DNA of 64,000 bases from Cryptomeria japonica (GCF_030272615.1 NC_081414.1:823049896-823113895); one strand, 5' to 3'. Counted from the stretch's first letter, positions 12,892-24,210 are shown. Notes: generated by a model not told the origin, from the letters alone. Made by a program: numbers and translations.

Positions 12892-13255
12892 TGTTAGAGT
12901 TATCTTGTATTAGCTAATAATTATTTATTTAATTATTAGTCTATTAAACTCTATGCTTAAGCTAAACTTAGGCATTTAATAAATATTGTAGGTATTTAAT
13001 AATTATTCTAATTATTAAATACACATTATCCCTTTAGGGTTTCTTTACGGTTGCATATCTTTAGGGTTTCTATTATCCTTTTATAAGGATTGTATTGTAC
13101 TTGTTCATAAAATTGATTCCCTTTCTGAATGATAATCTTCTTCTTCAGAACATTTATGCTTTTTTGCTTTATGTGCCTCCATTCTTCTCTTGTGACAAGT
13201 ATTTGCATGCAGGTGTTCTTGGGATCTCTGAAGTTGTATTTCCTCAAATTCTTCA
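12892..13255 (+). repeat. 5' LTR of the nested non-autonomous element
   Basis: 364 bp, aligning without gaps to 15000-15363. It contains TTTTATAAGGATTGTATTG at about 13078-13096, a possible TATA region. Confidence 0.92.
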
Positions 13256-13268
13256 TGGTATCAGAGCC
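13256..13268 (+). promoter_or_regulatory. primer binding site of the nested element, initiator tRNA-Met
   Basis: TGGTATCAGAGCC directly abuts the LTR end. It matches the copia-type iMet primer, so the partner enzymes are probably copia ones. Confidence 0.92.
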
Positions 13269-14990
13269 TACATCTGTTGCTTCTTGTTCCTGACTTTTCA
13301 AAAGATTTTTTGGAGAAGGGCTTCAAGTTTTTTCAGAGTTTTCTATTGGATCTGGGGTAGCTATTTTGTTTTTTTTATCATTTTGGGCTCAAATAGACCT
13401 CATTGTTGAGCTTAGAACACACCAAAACCCCCATTTCCATATAAAATTTGTCAAATTTTGACAAATTTGGGTTCTGAAATTATTTCTTTGGTTTTGCCTT
13501 TTTTAGGCATGAATTTCGAGAAATTTGCCAATTTTTTTTTTAAAAAAACAAAATTTAGAGATTTTTTGGCAAAAAAAGACCTCACTGTTGGTTTCCGAAG
13601 GGCGTTTCCATTCATTTTGATATATAATTCGACCTATTTTGGTGACAAGTGCATTTGGGCCATGATTTTTTCTTTGGCACACTTTACGAGGCAAAAAATC
13701 CACCTGCAAATGCGTCATAAAATTTTCGTCAAAAAAAAAAAGAAAAAAAATATTTTTTAATTTTTTTAATCCTTTTTATGTCCAAAAAGAGGGTTTTTTT
13801 TTTTCTTCTTTTGACTATAACTTGGGCAAATGGAGTCATTTTTTCTAAAATGAATAGGTGTTGGAAAGTTGGTTCCGAGCCGGACCTCATGGTGTTGGAA
13901 TTTTTTTTCCAATTTTTCTGTTTGACTGTGTTTTTTTCCAATCAAAGTGGGCTCTCATTTTTGCACTCTGGGAGCCATAGAATGAGCATCCGAATTTCAT
14001 TTTTGAAAACTTTATATTGTTGGAAAACTTATTCTATGCACTTTCCAGCCATATGAGTTTTCTTTCCAGATTCTACTCCAGGAATATTTTATTCACTTTT
14101 TTGCTTTTCAACACTCTGGTGGATATCTTGGTTGTTTCAAGTCCTGGGATCTCTTCTCTGAGTAGGATGTCTCGGTTTTGGTTCTTCTTTCTATTTCTAG
14201 TCTTCTTATCATTGTAGCATTGTATTTATGCAAATGCACTGAGATAAAGTGTCATCATGCATTGTTTACTTGGGATCATGCACATCTTGTGCATTGTTGT
14301 ACATGCACTACTTATAAAGTGTCATGGGGGGGTTGATGTTTTCCTTGTTTGCCATCTACTGTTGTCCAATGAGTGTTCCTTCTAGGACATTCACTTAATG
14401 ATGTGTGTCAAGTGAGTGCTCCTTCCATGACACCATGTCCTTTCTCTGCACGTTCGATGTTCCTGGTTCTTCATCATGCAGTTCTTGTTGGCCGTTCTTT
14501 TCAGTGTACCTGTCCCTCTCCCTTTTCAGCATTATGGGGAGGTTTGTCCTGTTGGTTCAAATGCTTCCTTGGTTCAATTGATCAGCTCTTCAGGCTTTGG
14601 TGTCTCATGCCATCTGTATCTTTGAGTTCAATTGTTTGCCTTTGTTTGCCATCTGATTTGAGTAGTGCCATTTGAGGGCACTCATGCATATTACAGTCTT
14701 CTCTACCTGGTCATGTTCTATTTCAATGGAGGTTCTTCAGATTAGTAGTTACTCTTTGGTAGTGTTTGCAGCTATTTCCTGCTTCAGTGGTGTTCTTCTT
14801 GCTTTTCCATCTCTTTTTTGAGTAGAGTTTTTTCCTATGTGGTTTTCTCTATTTCTCCAGTTCATAAAGATTTGGTTGTGATTGGGTACCTCATCAGGCC
14901 TTGTTGTCGGGACCCAAATTTGCCTTCATCATGTAGTTGCATCTTTTGCTTCATGCATTTAGTTTTTTACCTACTCCCTAAGTTCATCTT
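13269..14990. other. coding-free interior of the nested element
   Basis: T-rich DNA without any gag or pol motif on either strand. The short frames at 13458-13760, 14373-14675 and elsewhere share no family resemblance and have no consistent frame. A CATGCACT/CAAATGCACTGAG-like phrase recurs around 14228-14318. Confidence 0.6.
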
Positions 14991-14999
14991 AAGGGGGGG
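14991..14999 (+). promoter_or_regulatory. polypurine tract of the nested element
   Basis: AAGGGGGGG directly precedes the 3' LTR (TGTTAGAG at 15000). This is the expected plus-strand priming site. Confidence 0.85.
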
Positions 15000-15363
15000 T
15001 GTTAGAGTTATCTTGTATTAGCTAATAATTATTTATTTAATTATTAGTCTATTAAACTCTACACTTAAGCAAAACTTAGGCATTTAATAAATATTGTAGG
15101 TATTTAATAATTATTCTAATTATTAAATACACATTATCCCTTTAGGGTTTCTTTAGGATTGCATATCTTTAGGGTTTCTATTATCCTTTTATAAGGATTG
15201 TATTGTACTTGTTCATAAAATTGATTCCCTTTCTGAATGATAATCTTCTTCTTCAGAACATTTATGCTTTTTTGCTTTATGTGCCTCCATTCTTCTCTTG
15301 TGATAGGTATTTGCATGCAAGTGTTCTTGGTATCTTTGAAGTTGTATTTCCTCAACTTCTTCA
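15000..15363 (+). repeat. 3' LTR of the nested non-autonomous element
   Basis: 364-bp partner of 12892-13255, followed by target duplication TTTGT at 15364-15368. Confidence 0.92.
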
Positions 15364-16235
15364 TTTGTACCTAGCTCTAAACAATCAATGATTGTGCAAA
15401 CTACATTTCTGTCAAATAAGAAATCAATGTGGGTGTTATACAGTGGATGTTCACACCATATGACACGAGATAGTAATAAATTTCTTCATTTGCAAGACAT
15501 TGATGGAGGTTTTATATGATTTGGAGATAATTGAGGAGCTTTTATCAGAGATAAAGGTACTTTACTTCTGAATGATGATACTCCAATCCATGATGTGTAC
15601 TTTTTTTAAGGATTAAAACATAATTTGTTGAGTGTCAGTCAAATTTGTGATAGTGGCTATAATGTATCTTTTAGTTCTCATGATTGTACTATAAAAAATA
15701 AGTCTGGTACAATTGTTGTTGCTGGTCTGAGAACTATTGGCAATGTTTACAACTTGCTTGATTCCTCAAATTGTGAAATCAATGAAGGCATGTGTCTTTT
15801 GGGTCAAGTAGAAGAAAATTGGCTATGGCACAAGCTATTAGGACATGTAAACTTTGATAATCTGGTTCAAATCAGCAAGAATCGAAATGTTAGAGGCTTT
15901 CCTATCTTGAGTAAGCCTTTAAACTTAATTTGTAAAGAATGTTTGAAAGGTAAACAAACAAAAGTGTCTTTCAAATCTAAAGAACACTCTTCCACAAGAC
16001 CATTACAGATAGTTCATATAGATTTGTGTTGTCCCACAAAGACACAATCAATAAATGGTAAAACATACTTTATGCTCTTTGTTGATGACTATACCAGGAT
16101 GGGATGGGTCACTTTTCTTAAAGACAAATCTAAAGCATTTGATAGATTTAAGATCTTCAAAAAAAATGGTTGAACGTGAGTCTGATCTAAAATTAAAATG
16201 CTTAAGGTCGGATAAGGGTGGTGAGAAAATGATAC
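15364..16235 (+). pseudogene. copia-2 protease and integrase remnant
   Basis: Continuation of the interrupted copia-2 polyprotein. The protease motif reads LYSGCSHHMT: the catalytic Asp of the usual D-S-G is a Tyr codon (TAC at 15439-15441). The protease would be inactive. Stops occur near 15520 and 15610. The open stretch 15625-16173 carries the pre-integrase zinc domain (WHKLLGHVNF ... CKECLKGKQ) and the start of the integrase core (VHIDLCC ... FVDDYTR). A frameshift near 16155 moves the next motif, RSDKGGE, to another frame. Homology stops at about 16235. Confidence 0.82.
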
Positions 16236-16538
16236 TATTTGGCAATAGCTTTACTAGTATTTTCTAAATAGATAGAAATATAAAATATAGGACATGGGTT
16301 GGTAGCATAACTATATAAAGGAATTTAAAAATTATTTCTTTAATTGAATGTAAATTTGTCCATATATATTATATGTAAGTAGAATGGTAGTGACAAACAT
16401 TTAGATGAAGAAACTCAATTTATTATGAATGCAATAACAAACCTTTATCTAAGTAGAAATTTGTATAGCCTTAAAATAATGGCTTTGCAACAATGGAAAA
16501 AATAGTGAAATAAGGAAAAAGGGTAGGTGATTGGAAGT
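16236..16538. other. short AT-rich gap
   Basis: No feature recognised between the copia-2 break point and the LTR-like sequence at 16539. Confidence 0.5.
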
Positions 16539-17240
16539 TGTAGACAACTAAAATTGTCCCATCTAATTAAATAAATTATTTTTCACAAGTCTTCTATTAA
16601 TTAAATAAATTATTATTTATTTAATTATTTCATTAATCCTCTTCTAGCCCTTTTCCTCATTTAAATAATTACTTTTATTTATTTAAATTTTCCTTTTCCT
16701 AAATTAAATAAATATTTTATTTATTTAATTGATTCCATTTCCTCTATTAATTAAATAAATATTTATTTATTTAATTAATTCGTTAGCCTTTTCTACCTAT
16801 GACACATGTCACTCATCTCTTAGTTCTTGTCTTACCTACCTCCATTATCATTTTATTATTTCCTCTATCTACCCTTTTATCCTAGATGACCATTTATCTT
16901 TACACCTCTTAATCTTATCCTTCCATTTCTTACAGCGTCTTCTATATAAGAGGATTCTCTCCTTTATTATCAACCCTAATCAACTAATGGGTACACTAAT
17001 TATGAAATCAAGCCTTTTTGTAATCAAGCTATCAACCACATTTTCATTTTTTGTTGAGCTCTTGTGCACACATAAAATCTGAGAGCAAATATATCAAGCA
17101 AGATCAATCAAGATAGGAAGAGAATGGAGATTGGAACCCTACTAGATATGTGAATGGTAATATTGCTTTATTTTTGTTGATTTACATGATTTTAGGTATC
17201 TCTATTCGTATTGGTAAATGTTTCATTGTAGGACTTAGAT
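16539..17240 (+). repeat. old Tat-like LTR fragment (right end uncertain)
   Basis: It begins TGTAGACAACTAAAATTGTC, like the LTR starts at 20173 and 22336. It then has a run of TTAATTAAATAAATT-type palindromes, as they do. A TATA-like TCTATATAAGAGG lies at about 16940-16952. Divergence from the other two is high and the 3' boundary is not visible. It may be the 5' LTR of the element whose 3' LTR starts at 20173. Confidence 0.5.
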
Positions 17241-18001
17241 TGTTTGTTGTTGAATATTTATGGTTTTACAATATTTTATCATCACTTTTCACCATACACA
17301 GAAGCTACAAACAATTGGATGCCCAAATCTCAGATAGGCATCACTTGAAAATTTACTAGGGCTCAGAGTGGAAATAGAGAAAGGTAGATTGGATAATAAT
17401 AAATGAAGGAAGAAATGATAGGCGAGATCAAAAGTATGAGAAAATAAAAGGAAAATAGAACCTACATCCTACAAGCCAAAGGGAGGGATATGATGATTCT
17501 TTCCCTAGATGGGGTGAGAAGGGATTAAGTATAAAATTGAGACCATTAAATAGGAAGTATGGGGAAGATCCTCCCATAAATCAAAGATGACCCTTGTTAG
17601 ATACTAGGGAGAATATGATTCCCATAAGGGGAAACCCAAAGATCTGCGACTCGAGCTTCAAGACAACACTCAAAATATAGGCTAATGGGGCTAGAGAGGA
17701 GAATATGTTACATACAAAACTAGGAAAATCAGAGTATGTTTCTCTTAAAACTACCTATGGCTAGAATGTGTTGGGAGACTTAAATGGAAATTCAAAGGCC
17801 CCCAACAAAAGAAGTGAGAAGAATCATGATGGAATGGAGAACTAAAAATTCCTACAAAGGAAAATATGGAAGAAAACACACCTAGGTAGAAAACACTTTC
17901 TGATGCCTTCAAACTTGATGAATGGCTGTCCTGTCACATACCATTTGATAAAAAGCATGGTAGAGGTGGGCTAGAACACAAATCCCTCAAGCATATTAGG
18001 T

Positions 18002-18440
18002 CCCTCATGTCACCATCTTCTCTAGCACAAAATCCCATCCCACTACAAATGCATGTGACCTTCTATCGGGATAGAGGAAGCCTCCTATCAAACTCGCCAA
18101 TATTGATGAGAGAAGAAAATACATCTCTACCATGTACTCCCAGTAGATATCCGTCCTATCAATATCCTCATCACCAAATACCCATCGCAGTGTCGCTACG
18201 CTTACTACGGACTGTCGATTGTACCATACTAGTTATCCTGTGATAGGAATCCATAATATTTAGTATACATCCTCCGAAGTCACTGTCATCTCTCCAATGA
18301 GAAGGTGAAAGGTGTTGTGGTTGCTATGCCACCTCTTAGCTAGTGCAATCAATAGAGGCATGTTCATCTGGTAATCGGGCATGAACAGGATGTGAGATAA
18401 CCCACACAAATCAATGATCACACAATCTACATTCAAAGGG
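18002..18440 (-). pseudogene. plant mobile domain (PMD) remnant, antisense
   Basis: Reading the minus strand from about 18440 down gives a recognisable plant mobile domain, the family shared by MAIL1/MAIN-like plant proteins and some transposable elements. I see GLSHILFMP, then ALAKRWHSNHNTFHLLIGEM, then TVTSEDVY.ILWIPITG and later LRWVFGDEDI. The TFHL.GEMT.T..DV...L.IP..G core is the family signature. Two in-frame stops fall inside the core (after DVY and after ITG) and one near the end at about 18006, so it is dead. It lies opposite to the surrounding LTRs. Function of the domain is not established; roles in silencing or transposition have been proposed for the family. Confidence 0.72.
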
Positions 18441-18620
18441 TCTCCCCTGATGGAGAAGGTATTTGGGTATCACTCTTAAGACATGAGTACACCCAAAGGC
18501 TCCTACATAAAGATATCAACAAAACTTTTTCTCTATCTATCCAATTAATCAATTATCATTCCTCAATCAATCAATATCCTATCATCTCAATGTGGATTTT
18601 AATTAGTCTCTTTGAGCACC

Positions 18621-19105
18621 TATCAGCAATGCAAGTCATGCTATCAATCAAGGGTTTCTATCAAAAACTCTTATCAATCAGGTGGGTTCATCAAAATATA
18701 TCCTATCAGTGATTCAATTCATGCTATCAATCACAAAGTCTTATCAAATCATATGGGTCAATGTAGCCTCTCCCATCAATGGCACAAGTCACACTATCAT
18801 TCGAGAGTTTCAATAATAAACTATTGTCAAATCATATAGGTTCATCTAAACCTATCCTACCAGTGATGCAAGTCATGCTATCATTTAAGAGATTCAATCA
18901 TAAACTTATCAGATCATATTGGTTTATCTAAAACTATCCTATTAGTGACACAAGTCATGCTATCAATCAGGGGTTTCTATTATAAACTCTTATCAAATCA
19001 TATAGGTTAATCTAAACCTATCCTATCAGTGACACCAATCACGAATCTATCAAACATTTAGAGTTTCAATCATAAACTCTTATCAATTAAATCATCCTAT
19101 TAGTG
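18621..19105. repeat. degenerate 84-bp tandem repeat, about 6 copies
   Basis: Units start TATCAGTGA.(G/C)CAAGTCATGCTATCA and contain TTATCAAATCATATAGGTTCATCT. Unit starts are at about 18621, 18704, 18774, 18858, 18940 and 19024, so most steps are 82-84 bases and one copy is shorter (70). Confidence 0.75.
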
Positions 19106-20156
19106 AAGACAAACAAATAATTTAACAAGTCCTATTGAGATCAAATTTCAAAATTCTGCAAATATTTGATCAACCAAGCTCTATCAATCATCACAACAAG
19201 TATCAATCATCACCAAAATCATATACTTAACATTTTCAACCTTCAAAAATTTAAAAATATATCAAAAAAGCCTTATTATCGCAAATGCACTAGTACAAGG
19301 AGCACAAGTGCTAAAACAAATGCACTAGCAAAAATTTCATATTCACTAAACCTTTGTTCCAATGGGATGAACATAATTTTAAATATGCTAAATAACTATC
19401 CATATGCGCTAAATAACTTATCGAATGCGCTATGACAATAATAAAATCTGATAACTAAAAACTAAAGTGCACTTCTGAAAAATTCAAATGTGCTAAAAAC
19501 CTAAAAATCTAGGACATTGAAAAAATGGAAAAACACACAAAAAAAACCAAAAAAACTAACAAAAATGCTTCAAATCACATAAGAAAGGCATAAGATTTAA
19601 TGCACCAGAGGTCCATACGCGGCTGGCCTCTAAAATTAGTGAACTCGATCAAAATGGTGAAGGTGGTAGGGTGGCACCATCTTTCTCTCCTCTCGTCTTC
19701 TCTCCAAGCTCCAACTTTCCAAATGACAAGTGCACAAATGAGTTGGAAAGTGAGCTCTAAGAGTTTATATAGTGGGTGGTGATGTCAGCATGATATGCCA
19801 CCTAGATGGATGTGTGGGACATGTGTGTTTACTCGCACCATTATTTTTTAAATCATATCATTTTTTATCAAACAGTTAATATCAAAAATTTAAAAATTAT
19901 AAATAAATAAAAAATCCAAAAAAAAAAAAAATTTAAAAACTTCCAAAAAATCAAAAAAATCTTAAAATCCAAGTAATCAACCTAATCGTCAAATTTTTCT
20001 CAATTCTTCTTCCGAGGGGCATCATTATCACATCATTATCCGACAACAAGTATCTAGGGCAAGAATAAAAAATTGTAGCAACATCATCAAAATTGAGAAT
20101 TTTGGTAGCATCATCAGGTGATTTCGCTTTGAATCAATGTATCGTCACAAATTGCT

Positions 20157-20172
20157 TGAAAGAGGAGCAAAA
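20157..20172 (+). promoter_or_regulatory. polypurine tract of the old Tat-like element
   Basis: TGAAAGAGGAGCAAAA directly precedes the LTR start TGTAGACACC. It closely resembles AAAGAGGGGCAAA before the 3' LTR of the young Tat element at 36691. Confidence 0.7.
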
Positions 20173-21640
20173 TGTAGACACCTATTTATGTCCACTTAAT
20201 TAAATGAATTTTACATATTTTTAATTATCATTTATCTAACTATTAATTACTTTCAATATTTTTTTAATTAATCCCTTTTCACCTTTCTACTATTAATTAA
20301 ATAAATTATTGAATTTATTTGATTCACCTATCCAGGTTCTTCTATTAATTAATCATATTTATTTGATTAAGTCTCTTTTTGCACATTTAATTAAATTTAC
20401 ATTTGATTAAATCCATCTTCTTATATAAATAAATCATTATTTATTTATAAATCCCCAATCCACTTGTGTTTTCCTACAAATGCAAGTTGCTACATTTAAT
20501 TGAGATAAATCATTTTATTTTAATTAAAATTGTAAAACATCTCCCACTTTAATTCTCCAACAATATACACTTGCATACCTAAACCCCTTCTAGATTCTTT
20601 TAATCACTTCCTATTTGCCTAATTACCCCTTATTCCTTAAAAGAAGAGGTCACTTCTCAAAAAGCCTCCAAAGTCTTCAATAACCATTAAGGCTTTATGT
20701 ATTCAAATGGTTAACCTCTAAAGTCTTCCAAAACATTAAAGACTCTTACATAACCATTAATGGTTAACTCAAGCTCAACCTTGGGTTAGAGACTTTCTAT
20801 CTAACTTAATCATCCTTTTAGCCTAGGGGTCTCTTCAAGCATTCATTTATTTGACCATGGTTATCCTTTAACTCTTGCACAAGAGTTTATCCTTTGGACA
20901 TAAGGATTATTCAAGAACTCAACCCTAACCTAACCTTAACCAAACCCCTTAGGTTGACCCTCATGTCTCCTTAGACATTTAATGCCTCTTCTCTCCCCTC
21001 TCAAGCCTTCTCATATTGACACTTTTCATCATGGGATTGGTTTGAAAGTAGTACATAGATTGACGATCATTCAATCTTAGCCCTTGGTAAGATTACTCTA
21101 TCTTAACCATCCAATTCCCCATTTTTTTCTTTAAATAGGTCTCATTTCCTTCATTATCACAATCCAAGTTTTCATGCATCTAGATTATAGCCTACTTTAT
21201 CAAGAATTTCCTCTCTTTGTTAATCATCATCTTAAACATTTAGAAGCATGTTAGTATATCATTTTTATCATGTTTACCATATATCATGATAGCATATCAT
21301 GTTAGTGTAGAATATCATGTTATCCTAATCTCATCTTAGCTTCACCATATATTATCATATCATAGCTTATCAATATCATATCAATAGATCTTGGTTGCAC
21401 TTACATTTAGATCTTTATCAATTCATCCCTCATTCTTTAGGTAGTCATTCTAAGGATCAAAAGATCATATAATATGAGAGTAATCTTGATTTGAAGAATT
21501 TTTTGAGATAGAGAACAATGGAACGGTTTGAGGAGATGAGTTATTTAACTTATTTTTTCTATATGACCTCTATCATATAATGTTTCATTGGTATGAAGGT
21601 TGTTTGTGCTCTTGGTTGATGAACCCCTTTCGTTGCATAC
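20173..21640 (+). repeat. old Tat-family LTR (right end approximate)
   Basis: It starts TGTAGACACCTATTTATGTC. In the same order as the LTR at 22336 it carries the TTAATTAAATAAATT palindromes, the ATAAATCATTATTTATTTATAAA hairpin, CAAATGCAAGTTGC, AAAGTCTTC repeats, CAAGAGTTTATCCTT, a GAGG/CATTTAATGCCTC segment and a TTGACAC..TCATCA segment. TTTAAATAGG at about 21132 replaces the young LTR's TATAAATA. It is clearly the same family but far diverged. The polypurine tract before it makes it a 3' LTR. Confidence 0.7.
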
Positions 21641-21737
21641 AATACAAATCACCAACCTTGACTACAAGGTTAGCTCAATCCATAAGACCTAATTACAAAA
21701 ATAAATCACACGATACATAGATAAACCACCAAACCAA

Positions 21738-22310
21738 TACAATTCTATGATGACATAGTGTGGACCCATATTAAATCCATGAACATGCAATGCCACCAAA
21801 AATCTCCCCAAGATCATCCTTAACATGCTACACCACCAAAAATGTCGCATAACATGAAGAACATAAACGGATCCATAAGATCCTCAACAACACATACAAT
21901 GATCAATCCAGATTAGAAAAATAAATAGGACATGATTAGGAAACACCAACAAGCATGTTAGAACCATCCGCAATAAGTGCACCAACACCACTTAATCAAA
22001 TATTCATTGATCAAACACCAGACCAGTACAATTCTATGATGACATAGCGTGGACCCATATAAAATCTATGAACACACAACATGATCATAAATCTTGCCAA
22101 GATCATCCGCAACACGCTATACCACCAAAAGTTTTGCATAACATGAAGAACATCACCGGACCCATAAGATAATAAATAACACATACAATGATGAATCTAG
22201 ACTAGAAAAACAAATAGGACATGATTAGGAAACACTAACAAGTACGTTAGAACCATCTGTAATAGCTGCACTAACACCACATAATCAAATATTCATCGAT
22301 CAACATGCTG
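21738..22310. repeat. tandem duplication, 289-bp period, two copies
   Basis: TACAATTCTATGATGACATAG occurs at 21738 and again at 22027. The following phrases repeat in order (CATAACATGAAGAACAT, AATAGGACATGATTAGGAAA, TTAGAACCATC). No coding content. The young Tat element inserted just after the second copy. Confidence 0.8.
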
Positions 22311-22330
22311 ACACTCAAGAACACTCAATA

Positions 22331-22335
22331 GCAAC
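22331..22335. repeat. target site duplication, left (GCAAC)
   Basis: GCAAC here and at 38546-38550, directly outside the two LTRs of the 16.2-kb gypsy element. Confidence 0.95.
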
Positions 22336-24190
22336 TGTAGTCACATAAATCTGTCCACTTAATTAAATGAATACTTAGTATTTATTTGATTATTTAACCA
22401 TCAATTAATAATTAATTAAATTAATATTTAATTAATTCATCTTAACCCTATTGTCCTATTAATTAAATAAATTATTCAATTTATTTGATTTAATTCACTT
22501 AACCAAATTCAGACCATTAATTAAATAAATAAATCATATTTATTTAATTAAATCTTCTCTCACATTTAAATAAATTAATATTTATTTAAATCCCCCATAA
22601 TCCCACCTCTCACATTTAAATAAATAAATCATTTATTTAAATCACCTTTATCCTCCACCCACTTGTATTTTCCTACAAAAGCAAGTTGCACAATTATTTT
22701 AAATAAATAATTTATTTAAATCACCTTTATCCTCCACCCACTTGTATTTTTCTACAAAAGCAAGTTGCACAACTATTTTAAATAAATTATTTATTTAAAA
22801 TCCTATTTATCCTCACCCACTTGAAACCTTTAATGGTTTCCCTTAAAGTATTCAAACTTGATGGCTTTAAAGTCTTCAAACTTGATGGCTTCCTTCTATA
22901 GTCTTCTTAAGACTTTAATGGTTTTCCTTAAAGTCTTCAAGCCTTTAATGGTTCCCCTCAAAGTCTTCAAGCATTTTAATGCTTTATCTTCCTTTTTCTC
23001 ATTTAAATAAATTAATATTTATTTGAATATTTATCCAAATACAACTTGCACACATTTATTGAAATAAATGAATTTTTATTTTAATAAAATCCTATTTTCC
23101 CTCACCCACCAAATCCACTTGCAAAATCTAATCCCCTTCTAGATTCTTCTAACCCCTTCCTGATTAGCCTAATCCATCCCCTAGTTATTGTCACATTCCT
23201 AAGCAAAATGGAGTCACTTCTCAAAGCCTAAAAGTCTTTGATAACCATTAAAGACTTTCAACCTTCAACCACTAAATGTCTCAAAGTCTTGGATAACCTT
23301 TGAAAGCTTCCAACCTTCAACCACTAAATGGCTCAAAGTCTTTGATAACCATTGAAGGCTTTCAACCTTCAACCACTTAATCCCCAAAGTCTCCAATAAC
23401 CATTAATGGTTACCTCAAACCCTCCCACATGGTTAAAACATTTGTTTTGACTCAACCTCTACCCAACCCAAGGGTCTCATCAAGCCTTTAATGCTTTGAC
23501 CATGATTATCTCTTAATCATTTGCACAAAGGTTTATCCTTGCATTAACTCCTAATCCAGTGGGTAATCCTAATTTAGACTTGACCCTTACCTTCTAGATA
23601 ACCATGAGGTCTTCTCAGGCCTTTAATGCCTCCAACCTCTTCTCTCAACCCAATCCTATGTTGACACTTGTCACCATTTTATTGGTGCCAATTGTGCACA
23701 TGGATCCCCAACTTTCAAACTTGGCCCTTGATTAAACCATTCAATCTTAACCCTTCATTTCCCCATTTCTTCTATAAATAGAACCCTTCTCCTCAAGCAA
23801 AAGGAAGCATTTAGAGTATTGTTGTTATACTGGCATTAGCATAGAGCTTTTTCATAGCATCACTATCTACTCTTGCATAGTATTTGCTTATCATATTCAA
23901 CCATCTTGAATCTCCATATGGCATCCATGGCTAGTGCTAAAAGCTGAGAGCTACACTCATTTGGGACTTGGAGAGGAGAGAAACAAGGGAGAAGCATCAA
24001 AAGGCATCATGGAAGCATCTTAGGGAGGCTCTTCTCCTTTCTTTTATTTTGTTAAACTTCTTTCATGCTTTTTGAAATCTCTCTTGATATGTTTGGAATG
24101 GTTTTTAGTTCTTTGTTTTGTTTTTATGGTTGAAACTAACTTATTAACATTGAACTTTGTTGTTGCCTTGTCCCCATTTCCATGACATCA
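22336..24190 (+). repeat. Tat element 5' LTR
   Basis: 1855 bp, TGTAGTCACA...GACATCA. The left third is AT-rich, with several TTTAAATAAATTAATATTTATTTAAA-type palindromes and a 79-bp tandem duplication (about 22630-22788). Next come at least six AAAGTCTT copies (22869-23341). The TATA box lies at 23773. The terminal TG...CA pair is intact. Confidence 0.97.
23773..23780 (+). promoter_or_regulatory. LTR TATA box
   Basis: TATAAATA in the context TTCTTCTATAAATAGAACCC, the only good TATA box in the LTR. The same box sits at 38128-38135 in the 3' LTR at the identical offset (1437). It probably drives the genomic transcript. Confidence 0.75.
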
Positions 24191-24192
24191 TT

Positions 24193-24210
24193 TGGTGAAC
24201 CCAACGTGAA
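24193..24210 (+). promoter_or_regulatory. Tat element primer binding site (candidate)
   Basis: TGGTGAACCCAACGTGAA begins two bases after the LTR end. The position and the leading TGG (pairing with tRNA CCA) fit a primer site. I could not assign the tRNA with confidence. Confidence 0.6.

Larger units (their letters stand above)
12892..15363 (+). mobile_element. nested non-autonomous LTR element without coding capacity
   Basis: A 2472-bp element with two equal 364-bp LTRs (12892-13255 and 15000-15363), starting TGTTAGAG and ending CTTCA. It has a perfect 5-bp target duplication TTTGT (12887-12891 and 15364-15368), an iMet primer site right after the first LTR and a G-run polypurine tract right before the second. 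The 1.74-kb interior has no gag or pol and only short chance frames. It therefore belongs to the large-retrotransposon-derivative or TRIM-like class and must borrow a copia element's proteins. The LTRs differ at about 11 of 364 positions by eye (about 3%). The insertion is younger than the copia-2 host it splits. Confidence 0.93.
9763..16235 (+). mobile_element. 3'-truncated copia element (copia-2), split by a nested element
   Basis: A plus-strand copia element: 5' LTR, iMet primer site, gag with zinc knuckle and coiled coil, protease, pre-integrase and the start of the integrase core. It stops at about 16235, so reverse transcriptase, RNase H and 3' LTR are missing. The nested element at 12892-15363 interrupts it just after the gag coil. 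The CACCCCCCCCTCTCAG phrase near the LTR end and the coiled coil after gag are typical of the SIRE/Maximus group, but I assign that lineage only tentatively. Confidence 0.78.
17241..20156 (+). mobile_element. decayed interior of an old Tat-like element
   Basis: About 2.9 kb between two LTR-like sequences of one family. No gag or pol motif is left. It holds an antisense plant mobile domain (18002-18440), an 84-bp tandem repeat (18621-19105) and an A-rich stretch ending in a polypurine tract at 20157-20172. Tat-lineage elements are known for extra, often antisense, reading frames between pol and the 3' LTR, and this matches that place. Treating it as one element is inference. Confidence 0.45.

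Noticed and set aside
13026-15364. Two near-identical short minus-strand frames (13026-13301 and 15134-15364)
   Set aside because: They are the two LTRs of the nested non-autonomous element read backwards.
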